From assembly GCA_026225435.1 (NCBI GenBank), contig JAMFST010000374.1, positions 1 to 7,764 of the forward strand: a stretch of 7,764 bases of DNA. Reading direction: 5' to 3'. Positions 1 to 5,828 of the stretch are shown piece after piece. The position numbers were made by a program, and so were the translations under genes. The DNA is from Labilithrix luteola. Its GTDB lineage: Bacteria; Myxococcota_A; Polyangia; Polyangiales; Polyangiaceae. How positions within the stretch are numbered: the first letter of the stretch is position 1; every line of letters starts with the position of its first letter. Below the pieces are notes generated by a model. The model was not told the origin of the DNA and did no database searches. It saw nothing but the letters and a program-made list of their open reading frames with translations.

Positions 1-1
1 C

Positions 2-313
2 GCCGAGGTGCTCGACATGCGCCCGCCGCCCACCTCGGGTGGTAAGGCGCCGCGCCTGTACTTCATCACCCAGGCGGAGAGCTCACCGCCGACGTTCGTC
101 ATCAGCGCGAGCTCCCCGGAGGCGGTTCACTTCTCCTACCGCCGCTTCGTGGTGAACCAGCTGCGCAAGCGGTTCGGGTACGACGGCGTCCCCATCCGCG
201 TCTTCTACAAGCCGAAGCGCGCGCGCAAGCCGAAGCAGGACGAGCTGCCGAAGGAAGAGCGCAAGCGGCCGGTGCGCCACGGGCAGCGACGCCTCAAAGC
301 GGCGAAGGGCTGA
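2..313 (+). CDS. der: Ribosome-assembly GTPase Der (EngA), C-terminal end (partial)
   Basis: Only the last 103 residues are present; the reading frame is open back to base 2, so the gene begins before the window. The visible part matches the C-terminal KH-like domain of Der, the tandem-GTPase protein that helps mature the 50S ribosomal subunit in the cytoplasm. Recognisable pieces are the RPPP motif, a YFITQ strand, PPTFVISAS, the segment SYRRFVVNQLRKRFG and the closing GVPIRVFYK strand, in the order normal for this domain. Both GTPase domains would lie upstream and cannot be checked. After the domain comes a strongly basic tail of about 30 residues, rich in Lys and Arg, a plausible rRNA contact. 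The stop at 311-313 lies 18 bases from the end of the convergent gene on the other strand, and I see no terminator hairpin in that gap. Confidence 0.93.
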   Translation, partial: AEVLDMRPPPTSGGKAPRLYFITQAESSPPTFVISASSPEAVHFSYRRFVVNQLRKRFGYDGVPIRVFYKPKRARKPKQDELPKEERKRPVRHGQRRLKAAKG

Positions 314-331
314 CCGAGCTGACGAAGCGGC

Positions 332-1096
332 TCACGGCACCGGCGGGACCGGAAACGACGCGGGCGGCGCCGAGGCGGCCGGCGGCGGCGAAGCGTTCGC
401 GGGCCACAAGCTCAGCGTCGTCGAATCGCTCGTCGAGGTGACCTCGCACGCGCGGGTCGAGCGGCACGGGTCGGTGGCCGTGAAGTACGGCCCGTCCGCG
501 CCGCGCTGCTCGGCAAACCACGCCGACTTGATCGGCGCGGTCCCCATGACCGAGATCTCCTTCACCTCCCCCTGAAGGAAGGCGTAGTCGTCGGGCGGGA
601 CGACGAACATCGTCTCGAGGAGGAAGTCCGCGCCCGGCTCGACGGTCAGCCGCCAGCCGTCGCCGTAGTGATGCCCCTCGCTGGCCAGGAGCACGCTCGC
701 CACCTGGCGGCTGGCGATCTGCTCGTGCCAGCCGGGCGCGTTGGCCTCGATGCGCGCGAAGGGGTCGGCGGTGGTGTCGGGGCCGACGCGCATCCCGTAC
801 AGGTTGATCGCCAGGGTGGCGACGCGGTCGACCGCCTTGCCGGTGTTCTTCGCCTTCACAGTCGCGCGCACCGCCAGCTCGCCGGTCGACTTGCGCCCGA
901 CCACCTCGAGCCCGAGCTTCCAGTCGACCGCCGGCTTCTCGTGGTTGGGCGCGTAGCTCGCCTGGTACCAGAAGGTCCACAGCCCCCAGATGCCCGCCGC
1001 GGCGAAGGCGATGATCTCGAAGACGTCGCGCACCACCCGCACGCGGATGCTGCGGTGGAGCAGGTGGTCGTGGACCTCCGGGGAGTCGCTGCTCAT
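332..1096 (-). CDS. Membrane-anchored extracytoplasmic protein, paralogue A (uncharacterised)
   Basis: A 254-residue protein of unknown function, last gene of a leftward three-gene operon. The ATG at 1096-1094 overlaps the TGA of the upstream gene as ATGA, which fixes the start. A short, basic N-terminus (residues 1-23) precedes one hydrophobic helix (about 26-44) with no signal-peptidase site, so it should be a signal anchor with the rest outside the cytoplasm. The helix and its exit, IIAFAAAGIW then LWTFWYQASY, are almost identical in the upstream gene. The outer part is probably beta-rich, with a shared PDDYAFLQG segment, a cysteine pair at C211 and C217 (CX5C) and an LWP motif at 230-232. 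The tail (about 233-254) is Ala/Pro rich and probably disordered. The cysteines could form a disulfide in the periplasm, which is inference. There is no strong Shine-Dalgarno sequence, which fits translational coupling. I cannot name a catalytic motif. Confidence 0.85.
   Translation of the reverse strand: MSSDSPEVHDHLLHRSIRVRVVRDVFEIIAFAAAGIWGLWTFWYQASYAPNHEKPAVDWKLGLEVVGRKSTGELAVRATVKAKNTGKAVDRVATLAINLYGMRVGPDTTADPFARIEANAPGWHEQIASRQVASVLLASEGHHYGDGWRLTVEPGADFLLETMFVVPPDDYAFLQGEVKEISVMGTAPIKSAWFAEQRGADGPYFTATDPCRSTRACEVTSTSDSTTLSLWPANASPPPAASAPPASFPVPPVP
953..1030. repeat. Duplicated membrane-anchor coding block, copy in paralogue A
   Basis: This 78-base block encodes the membrane helix of paralogue A. 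It aligns without gaps to 1711-1788 (offset 758) in paralogue B, with 8 mismatches by hand count, about 90% identity. Identity falls sharply in the outer domains. The block is best read as coding sequence from a tandem gene duplication, kept by selection or by gene conversion. Confidence 0.85.
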
Positions 1097-1875
1097 CGCG
1101 TACCCGCGTCGTGCCAGTCGCTCGTCGGGCTGGAGACCGCGCTGGTCGAAGTCCCCGGCCACAGCGGCAGGTCCACGCCGGTCTGCGTGGCCGCGGAGGT
1201 GCAGTGCGGCCTCGCCTCGTGACACGCCTCGGTGGTGGTCACCTCGACGGCCCCCGCGTCGTTGAGGCGCGTCTCGTACCAGCTGCGGTCGAACTTCTCC
1301 TCCGCCGACCAGTGAACGATCAGCGTCCCGCTCAGGTAGTCGTAGTCGGCAGGATCGATCCAGAAGAGGAACTCGGTGGCGCTCTCCTGGTCCGGGTCGA
1401 CGGTGCTGCTGTACCCACCGCCCCAGCGGTTCCCCTGCGAGGCGAGCACCACCTCGCCGCGGCGCTCCACCCCGCGCTCGTGGTCCCACCCGCGCGCGTC
1501 CGGAAGGAGGGGCTCTCGCCCGGCGTCCCCGCCGCGGGCCACGTGTCCGCCGGAGATGTCAACGCTCATGGACACCAGGTGCTGCGAGGCCTTCCCCTTG
1601 TTCACCCCGCGGGTGTGCGCACGGATGGCGAGCATCCCGTCGCTCGGGCGCACGCCTTCCCTCTCGAGGCTGAGAGACCACTCGACGTGCGCCTGCTCGT
1701 GGGCCGGCTCGTAGCTGGCCTGGTACCAGAAGGTCCAGAGGGCCCAGATGCCGGCCGCGCTGAAGGCGATGATCTCGAAGATGTCGCGGACCGCGCGGAT
1801 GCGCATGCCGCGACGGGCGAGGTGCGCGTCGAGCTCGGAGGTCTCGGCAGCGTCGAGCGGGGGCCCGTGGCTCAC
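1093..1875 (-). CDS. Membrane-anchored extracytoplasmic protein, paralogue B (uncharacterised)
   Basis: A 260-residue protein of unknown function, middle gene of the leftward operon. I start it at the GTG at 1875-1873, which overlaps the TGA of the ATPase gene as GTGA; a GGGG run lies about 6 bases upstream. The next in-frame ATG (residue 24) has no visible ribosome binding site. A charged N-terminus (1-31) leads into one hydrophobic helix (about 32-51), predicted as a signal anchor with the C-terminal part outside the cytoplasm. Matches to the downstream paralogue include FEIIAF, AAGIW, LWTFWYQASY, a PADYDYLSG segment, a cysteine pair at C218 and C225 (CX6C) and LPLWP at 236-240. The middle (about 105-145) diverges. 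The anchor with aromatic residues at its exit, followed by a beta-rich domain, recalls small unannotated bacterial membrane proteins, but I cannot assign a function. Duplication within an ATPase operon suggests the two proteins act as a pair. Confidence 0.87.
   Translation of the reverse strand: MSHGPPLDAAETSELDAHLARRGMRIRAVRDIFEIIAFSAAGIWALWTFWYQASYEPAHEQAHVEWSLSLEREGVRPSDGMLAIRAHTRGVNKGKASQHLVSMSVDISGGHVARGGDAGREPLLPDARGWDHERGVERRGEVVLASQGNRWGGGYSSTVDPDQESATEFLFWIDPADYDYLSGTLIVHWSAEEKFDRSWYETRLNDAGAVEVTTTEACHEARPHCTSAATQTGVDLPLWPGTSTSAVSSPTSDWHDAGTR
1711..1788. repeat. Duplicated membrane-anchor coding block, copy in paralogue B
   Basis: Second copy of the block at 953-1030, in the same orientation, with 70 of 78 bases identical by hand count. 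It encodes the helix and the LWTFWYQASY exit of paralogue B. Two direct copies about 0.76 kb apart could recombine and fuse the two genes. Confidence 0.85.
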
Positions 1876-3071
1876 GCCGCGCCCCGAGCCTTGCCGCCGT
1901 CTCCTCCGTCACGTCCGTCGCGCCTGACGCCACCGGTGACCAGGCTGTCGCCCAGCGCGCCGAGCAGGCCGACATCGTACACGTCGCTGGCCAGCTCGGG
2001 GACGAGGACCAGCGGCACGCCGTTGGTGTCGAGGGCGCGGATGGCGGACGCGTCGAGGGCCGCGAGCTTCTCCGCGTCGGCGTGCGCCTGCGTGAGGCGA
2101 GCCTCCGCCTTACCCGGATCGCCCAGCCGCAACCCGTGCTCGGCGATGGCTCGCTCCACGTCGCCGGGCGAGCGCGCCCCCAGCCGCGGCGGCGGCAGGC
2201 GGAAGCGATTCACCACGAACGCGCCGCGGGGCATGCCCGCCTCGGCGAGGCGTTCGGCGAAGTAGGTCACCTCGTGCAGGCTGGCCGGCGACGGCGAGGT
2301 CACCAGCACGAAGGCCACGTCCGGCCCGCGCAGCTCCGCCTCGACCCGCGCGGCCCGCTGCTTGAAGCCACCGAACAGATCGTTCAGCTCCACGAGGAAG
2401 CCGGCCATGTCCTCGAGGAAGCCGCCGCCGGTGATCTTGCCGATGCCGCGAAGGATCGCCGCCGCCGAGCGCGCCAGCAGGTTGAGCGAGAGCTTGCCGC
2501 TCGACTCGAAGGCCTCCACGAACCAGCGCATCGCCGCCGAATCGAGCGCGCCGATGAGCCGCTGCGGCGCATCGAGGAAGTCGAGCGCGTTGGTGGTCGG
2601 CGGGGTGTCGAGGACGATGAGGTCGTAGCTCGGGTCGTCCTTCACGGCGACGAGCTTCTCCATCGCCATGTACTCCTGCGTCCCCGCCAGCGATGTCGAA
2701 ATGTACTTATAGAGGCGGTTCGACAAGAGCGCGTCGGCCTTGGCGCGGCTGGAGGCGTGCTTGACGATCAGCTCGTCGAAGGTGCGCTTGGTGTCGAGCA
2801 TCTGCGCGGTGAGCGATCCGGTGAGCGGGATGCCGGCGGCGGCGAACCGCTGAGGGTCGATTTTTCTCGGGTCACTGCCCATCGCCTCGATCCCCAGGCT
2901 CTCGGCCAGGCGCCGGGCGGGGTCGATGGTGAGACAGAGGACGCGCCTCCCCTGACGCGCCGCTGCAACGCTGAGAGCCGCGGCAGTCGTGGTTTTTCCC
3001 ACTCCGCCCGCCCCAACGGTGACGAGAACGCGCTTGCTGCGAACGAGCGAGGCGAGATCCGCCGAGGCCAT
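1872..3071 (-). CDS. ArsA/Get3-family P-loop ATPase (anion-transporting ATPase-like)
   Basis: A single-domain SIMIBI-class ATPase of 399 residues, cytosolic, first gene of the leftward operon. In sequence order: P-loop GAGGVGKTT at 20-28; TIDPARRLA at 48-56 with the switch I aspartate D50; Walker B/switch II LDTPP around D155, continuing as NALDFLDAP; FVVNR at 285-289 where the family contacts the base; and a C-terminal VPELASDVYD stretch, typical of the actinobacterial-type ArsA-like group. A Gly/Arg-rich tail (about 380-399) is probably disordered. A21 stands where the family's signature lysine is usual (GKGGVGKT). I see no Get3 CXXC zinc motif and no second ATPase domain as in classical ArsA, so arsenite export or tail-anchor insertion should not be assumed. 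The ATG at 3071 is preferred; a GTG at 3083 would add four residues, and neither has a clear ribosome binding site. The stop overlaps the next gene as GTGA. Confidence 0.92.
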   Translation of the reverse strand: MASADLASLVRSKRVLVTVGAGGVGKTTTAAALSVAAARQGRRVLCLTIDPARRLAESLGIEAMGSDPRKIDPQRFAAAGIPLTGSLTAQMLDTKRTFDELIVKHASSRAKADALLSNRLYKYISTSLAGTQEYMAMEKLVAVKDDPSYDLIVLDTPPTTNALDFLDAPQRLIGALDSAAMRWFVEAFESSGKLSLNLLARSAAAILRGIGKITGGGFLEDMAGFLVELNDLFGGFKQRAARVEAELRGPDVAFVLVTSPSPASLHEVTYFAERLAEAGMPRGAFVVNRFRLPPPRLGARSPGDVERAIAEHGLRLGDPGKAEARLTQAHADAEKLAALDASAIRALDTNGVPLVLVPELASDVYDVGLLGALGDSLVTGGVRRDGRDGGDGGKARGAA

Positions 3072-3251
3072 GGTGACGCCCACGTTACGACGCTGGCCAT
3101 ATTCCCGAAAGGTCGTGTTACGGTCCGCGCGACTCGACCGTGTGGGGCGCTATCGCTCTGTCGCACCAACAGCGCTCGCGAGCGGCTCCGATCGGGCGCG
3201 CGCTCCGTCATAGAAAACGCGTTCAACGCACTTCAGCTTCGGGGACCCAGT
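3072..3251. promoter_or_regulatory. Divergent spacer between the ATPase operon and the OmpA-like gene
   Basis: This 180-base gap separates two divergent starts, so it should hold both promoters. A ribosome binding site for the rightward gene is visible, GGGGA at 3241-3245, six bases before its ATG. A perfect 12-base palindrome, CGCTCGCGAGCG, sits at 3173-3184 and could be a regulator site. An AT-richer patch, TAGAAAAC at 3211-3218, lies 34-41 bases before the ATG and could be a -10 region, but no convincing -35 partner is seen. No promoter can be assigned firmly on either strand. Confidence 0.4.
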
Positions 3252-5123
3252 ATGAATCGTCGGAAAACTCTCCTCGCCGTCACCGCCGCGGTCGCCACGT
3301 TCTCCGGCTCCAGCGTCGGGCATGAAGCGCTCGCCCAGAACATCCCCCCCTCGGCGACCGGCACGGTCCGGACGGTTCAGGGGTTCGATCTGGACACCTT
3401 CAATCCTGCCGAACGTGGGAGCGATTGGTTTTCTTCCGACAGCCTCGACTTTCGCGGCAACCTCCGCCCGGCGGTCGGCGTCACCCCGGAGGCGGCGCTC
3501 AAGCCGCTCGCCATCCCCACCCCGGGCGGACACACCACCGTCGTCGCCGACCAGCTCGTCGCGCACGTCAGCGGCTCGGTGAACCTGGCCGACAGCGTCC
3601 GCCTCGGCGTCACCCTGCCGTTCTACACCACGCAGAGCGGCCACAACGCCACCGTGGGCGCCAACCACTACTCGTCGCCGTCGCAGACGAACATCGGTGA
3701 CAGCCGTTTCAGCTTCGACATCCGCCTGCTCGGTCACTACGGCGACGCCTTCCAGCTCGCCATGGGCGCGCAGCTCTTCGCCCCGACCGGCGCCCCCTCG
3801 CAGTACACCGGCGCCCCCACCTCCCGCGGCAACCTCCGCCTGATGACCGCCGGCGACGTGGGCGCCATCGCCTACGCCGTGCAGACCGGCATCCTCCTGC
3901 GCGACGGCAACATCAACTACGCCGGCCAGTGGATCGGCGACGACTGGAACTGGAACGGCTCCATCGGTCTGCGCTTCGGCAACCGCAAGTTCCTCATCGG
4001 TCCGGAGTTCTACGGCTCCACCATCATCAGCAAGGCGCACTTCTTCGCGCGCAACGAGACGCCCCTCGAGGTCATCGGCGGCATCCACTGGATGTTCCAC
4101 GACGACTGGCGCGTCGGCGCCGGCGCCGGCCCCGGCCTCAGCCCGGCCTACGGCTCCCCGGACGTCCGCCTCATCACCAGCATCGAGTGGGTCCCCCACT
4201 ACGAGGCGCCCAAGGTCGCTGGCGACCGTGACGGCGACGGCGTGAAGGATGACCGCGACGCCTGCCCGGACGTCCCCGGCGTCAAGACCGAGAACCCGCA
4301 CAACAACGGCTGCCCGCTGGCCGATCAAGACGGCGACGGTGTGCCCGACACGGTCGACGCCTGCCCGACCGTCCCCGGCACCAAGACCGACGACCCGACC
4401 ACCAACGGCTGCCCGACCGACAAGGACGGCGACGGCATCGCCGACAACGTCGACGCCTGCCCGGACGTCGCCGGCGTCGCCAACGCCGACCCGGCCAAGA
4501 ACGGCTGCCCGGCCGATCGCGACGGTGACGGCATCGCCGACGCGGTCGACGCCTGCCCGGACAAGCCCGGCCCCAAGAGCGACGACCCGAAGAAGAACGG
4601 TTGCCCGGCGGACGCCGACGGCGACGGCATCAACGACGACGTCGACGCCTGCCCCAACGAGCCCGGCCCGGCGAACCCGGACCCCAAGAAGAACGGCTGC
4701 CCCCGCGCCCGCCTCGAAAACGGTGAGGTCAAGATCACCGAGCAGGTCCACTTCAAGGTAGGCAGCGCCGTCATCCTCGCCGACTCCAACGAGCTCCTAG
4801 CCGACGTCGCCCGCGTCATCGGCGAGCACAAGGAAATCGCTCGCATCCGCGTCGAAGGCCACACCGACAACACCGGTTCCGCCGCGACCAACCGCAAGCT
4901 CTCCGCCCAGCGAGCCGCCGCCGTCTCCACCTGGCTCGCCCTCCACGGCATCGACAAGGGCCGCCTCACCAGCCAGGGCTACGGCCCCGACCGCCCCATC
5001 GAATCCAACAGCACCGCCGAAGGCAAGGCCGCCAACCGCCGCGTCGAATTCCACGTCGAAGGCCCCAACGACGCGCCCCCGCCGCCGCCCGCCCCCCCGG
5101 CCCCGCCGAAGCGCCACCGCTAA
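3252..5123 (+). CDS. OmpA-family outer-membrane protein with TSP3 repeats
   Basis: A 623-residue outer-membrane protein likely to tie the outer membrane to peptidoglycan. The ATG at 3252 follows GGGGA by six bases and opens a clear signal peptide (basic NRRK, hydrophobic core, ALA|QN cleavage after about residue 28). The frame is open much further upstream, but that part has no protein-like features. Residues about 30-320 look like a beta-barrel: alternating aromatic/polar strands with Gly/Asn/Asp turns, including SRFSFDIRLLG and LRFGNRKFLIGPEFYG. Residues 325-485 are five thrombospondin type-3 repeats that should bind calcium. Residues about 499-605 are the OmpA-like domain, with GHTDN around D539 and NRKLSAQRA with R554; in this family the equivalent Asp and Arg hold diaminopimelate. 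A Pro-rich tail ends KRHR. The gene stands alone, with its own terminator. The architecture is common in myxobacteria; the barrel's substrate, if any, is unknown. Confidence 0.95.
   Translation: MNRRKTLLAVTAAVATFSGSSVGHEALAQNIPPSATGTVRTVQGFDLDTFNPAERGSDWFSSDSLDFRGNLRPAVGVTPEAALKPLAIPTPGGHTTVVADQLVAHVSGSVNLADSVRLGVTLPFYTTQSGHNATVGANHYSSPSQTNIGDSRFSFDIRLLGHYGDAFQLAMGAQLFAPTGAPSQYTGAPTSRGNLRLMTAGDVGAIAYAVQTGILLRDGNINYAGQWIGDDWNWNGSIGLRFGNRKFLIGPEFYGSTIISKAHFFARNETPLEVIGGIHWMFHDDWRVGAGAGPGLSPAYGSPDVRLITSIEWVPHYEAPKVAGDRDGDGVKDDRDACPDVPGVKTENPHNNGCPLADQDGDGVPDTVDACPTVPGTKTDDPTTNGCPTDKDGDGIADNVDACPDVAGVANADPAKNGCPADRDGDGIADAVDACPDKPGPKSDDPKKNGCPADADGDGINDDVDACPNEPGPANPDPKKNGCPRARLENGEVKITEQVHFKVGSAVILADSNELLADVARVIGEHKEIARIRVEGHTDNTGSAATNRKLSAQRAAAVSTWLALHGIDKGRLTSQGYGPDRPIESNSTAEGKAANRRVEFHVEGPNDAPPPPPAPPAPPKRHR
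4224..4703 (+). repeat. Five tandem TSP3-encoding repeats
   Basis: Five in-frame repeats begin at 4224, 4323, 4419, 4515 and 4611, so the spacing is 99, 96, 96 and 96 bases. Each encodes D-x-DGDG-(V/I)-x-D-x-x-DACP, then a short linker ending NGCP. The acidic residues match the calcium ligands of thrombospondin type-3 repeats, and the two cysteines per unit could form disulfides. The DNA is repetitive as well as the protein, so copy number may vary between strains. Confidence 0.95.
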
Positions 5124-5162
5124 GGCACCCGCAGAAAGGCGCCGCCCAAGGCGCCCAACCCG

Positions 5163-5197
5163 AAGCCCCCGCCCGCACCCGCGGCCGGGGGCTTTTT
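5163..5197 (+). terminator. Intrinsic terminator of the OmpA-like gene
   Basis: The 9-base arms AAGCCCCCG (5163-5171) and CGGGGGCTT (5186-5194) pair perfectly. After one C/C mismatch the stem continues as CCGC/GCGG around an ACCC loop, and the right arm runs into TTTTT at 5193-5197. It lies 39 bases after the stop codon of the OmpA-like gene, the normal place for a rho-independent terminator. Confidence 0.88.
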
Positions 5198-5232
5198 CAT
5201 TTCCCCACCGCGCGCGACCGTACAAAATTGCA

Positions 5233-5262
5233 AAGGCGGCCGCCTCGATGGGCGACCGCCTT
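5233..5262 (-). terminator. Hairpin, possible terminator for leftward transcription
   Basis: AAGGCGG (5233-5239) pairs with CCGCCTT (5256-5262), and CGCC (5241-5244) with GGCG (5251-5254), across one C/A mismatch and a six-base loop. Read leftward, the stem is followed by TTTGCAATTTTG, a broken U-rich tail, so it could end transcripts of the small lipoprotein gene. Read rightward there is no T-tract; it could then be the first hairpin of an RNA that also includes 5272-5399. AT-rich TACAAAAT at 5221-5228 might be a rightward -10 element, but this is weak. Confidence 0.4.
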
Positions 5263-5271
5263 CGGCCAAAC

Positions 5272-5399
5272 AGAGCAATCGTCGATTGGGCGTGGCGAGG
5301 GTTCGCAAGCTAGGGAGGCGAGCGTAAGCGTACTTTTGTACGCTGAAGCGACCCGACCGACGATGCGGACCCTCGCCGCGTCCAAGCGGCGGTTGCTCT
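5272..5399 (+). ncRNA. Candidate structured RNA: 128-base colinear hairpin
   Basis: Arms 5272-5306 and 5365-5399 (35 bases each) pair at 34 of 35 positions: 29 Watson-Crick, five G.U on the + strand, and one A.G mismatch (5285/5386). The apex is a perfect seven-base stem, AGCGTAC (5327-5333) with GTACGCT (5338-5344), closed by TTTT. The 20-by-20 segment between them stays in register, with 9 Watson-Crick pairs and two tandem GA/AG steps (5315-5316 with 5355-5356; 5320-5321 with 5350-5351). On the - strand the wobbles would be A/C and the G.A steps T/C mismatches, so the structure favours a + strand RNA. No T-tract flanks it, so it is not a simple terminator. No clear promoter or protein-coding potential was found. 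The alternative is a miniature inverted-repeat element. The structure is certain; transcription is inferred. Confidence 0.42.
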
Positions 5400-5501
5400 A
5401 GCGGAGCGAGCACAGCCCGCAGCGGTATCCCCGCCGCCGGCCGCGCCCCGCTTAGGATCGTGTCTCGACCCCGTTCCTACAAAACGAAGCGAACCCCGTC
5501 A
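5400..5501. other. Non-coding remainder of the convergent gap
   Basis: GC-rich sequence between the long hairpin and the stop codon of the leftward lipoprotein gene. I see only short, weak inverted repeats, such as AGCGG at 5421-5425 with CCGCT at 5448-5452, and no credible gene, promoter or terminator. Confidence 0.5.
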
Positions 5502-5762
5502 TCAGTTGACGACGTCCCCGCTCCTGCACTTGTTCCCCGTCTCCGCCCAGATCCCGTCCGCCCCCCGAGCCGAATTCTCCCGACACTCTTTCTGAATCCC
5601 GTCATGACACGCCCGCTCCCCGTTCTGGTAGGTCTTCCCATCCCAGAGGCAGCGAGTGGACGGCACCGGCGTCAATCCGTTGGTCGGCTCACCGGTCGGC
5701 CCGCAGGCAGAGATGACGACAGCCACGAAGACGCTCGCGAGGACGAAGGACGTACGAATCAT
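5502..5762 (-). CDS. Small cysteine-rich lipoprotein (uncharacterised)
   Basis: An 86-residue protein starting at the ATG at 5762-5760. The N-terminus is a lipoprotein signal: MIRTS, a hydrophobic stretch VLASVFVAVV, and lipobox ISAC with the lipidated cysteine at C20. The mature part has four more cysteines (C38, C52, C60, C79) and a pattern C-LWDGKTYQNGE-x-x-C-x7-C, then a Trp (W72) and a final Cys. Short bacterial secreted domains with a C-x-x-(D/N)GKxYxxGE core look similar, and disulfides are likely, but I cannot assign a family firmly or a function. The ribosome binding site is weak (GAGGG lies about 16 bases upstream). The same frame is open for over a kilobase upstream, but that is antisense shadow of the neighbouring gene. 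It is divergent from the next gene across 66 bases. Confidence 0.82.
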   Translation of the reverse strand: MIRTSFVLASVFVAVVISACGPTGEPTNGLTPVPSTRCLWDGKTYQNGERACHDGIQKECRENSARGADGIWAETGNKCRSGDVVN

Positions 5763-5828
5763 CGTCCGGAATGTACCACCCTCGCCGCCACGGAAGCCCG
5801 TTTTCGCTAGCGCTTGGGCGGCATTCTC

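Noticed and set aside
1111..2265. A long plus-strand open frame across the ATPase/paralogue operon
   Set aside because: It lies antisense to the ATPase and the paralogues, has no recognisable motif, and is rich in Arg, Pro and Ala as shadow frames are.
1872..3071. Arsenic-resistance pump ATPase (ArsA proper) or tail-anchor targeting factor Get3
   Set aside because: It has one ATPase domain, no visible metal-binding cysteine set, no arsB/arsC/arsR neighbours and no Get3 CXXC motif. Only the family-level call is supported.
2082..3251. Upstream extension of the OmpA-like reading frame
   Set aside because: It is open by chance opposite the ATPase gene. The ATG at 3252 has a ribosome binding site and starts a proper signal peptide.
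4224..4703. CRISPR-like array
   Set aside because: The repeats are in frame, contiguous with coding sequence, and encode calcium-binding TSP3 units rather than repeats separated by unique spacers.
3150..4751. A 533-codon open frame on the minus strand across the OmpA-like gene
   Set aside because: It is antisense to a gene with signal peptide, TSP3 repeats and OmpA domain. Its Val/Ala/Gly-rich translation is typical of a GC-rich shadow frame.
5272..5399. Retron msr-msd locus
   Set aside because: Myxobacteria carry retrons with long hairpins, but there is no reverse transcriptase gene in the window and I cannot identify the paired a1/a2 repeats or the branching guanosine context. An RT-less msDNA-like repeat remains only a remote possibility.
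5272..5399. Bidirectional rho-independent terminator
   Set aside because: No T-tract follows either arm, and the stem is far longer than terminators need.
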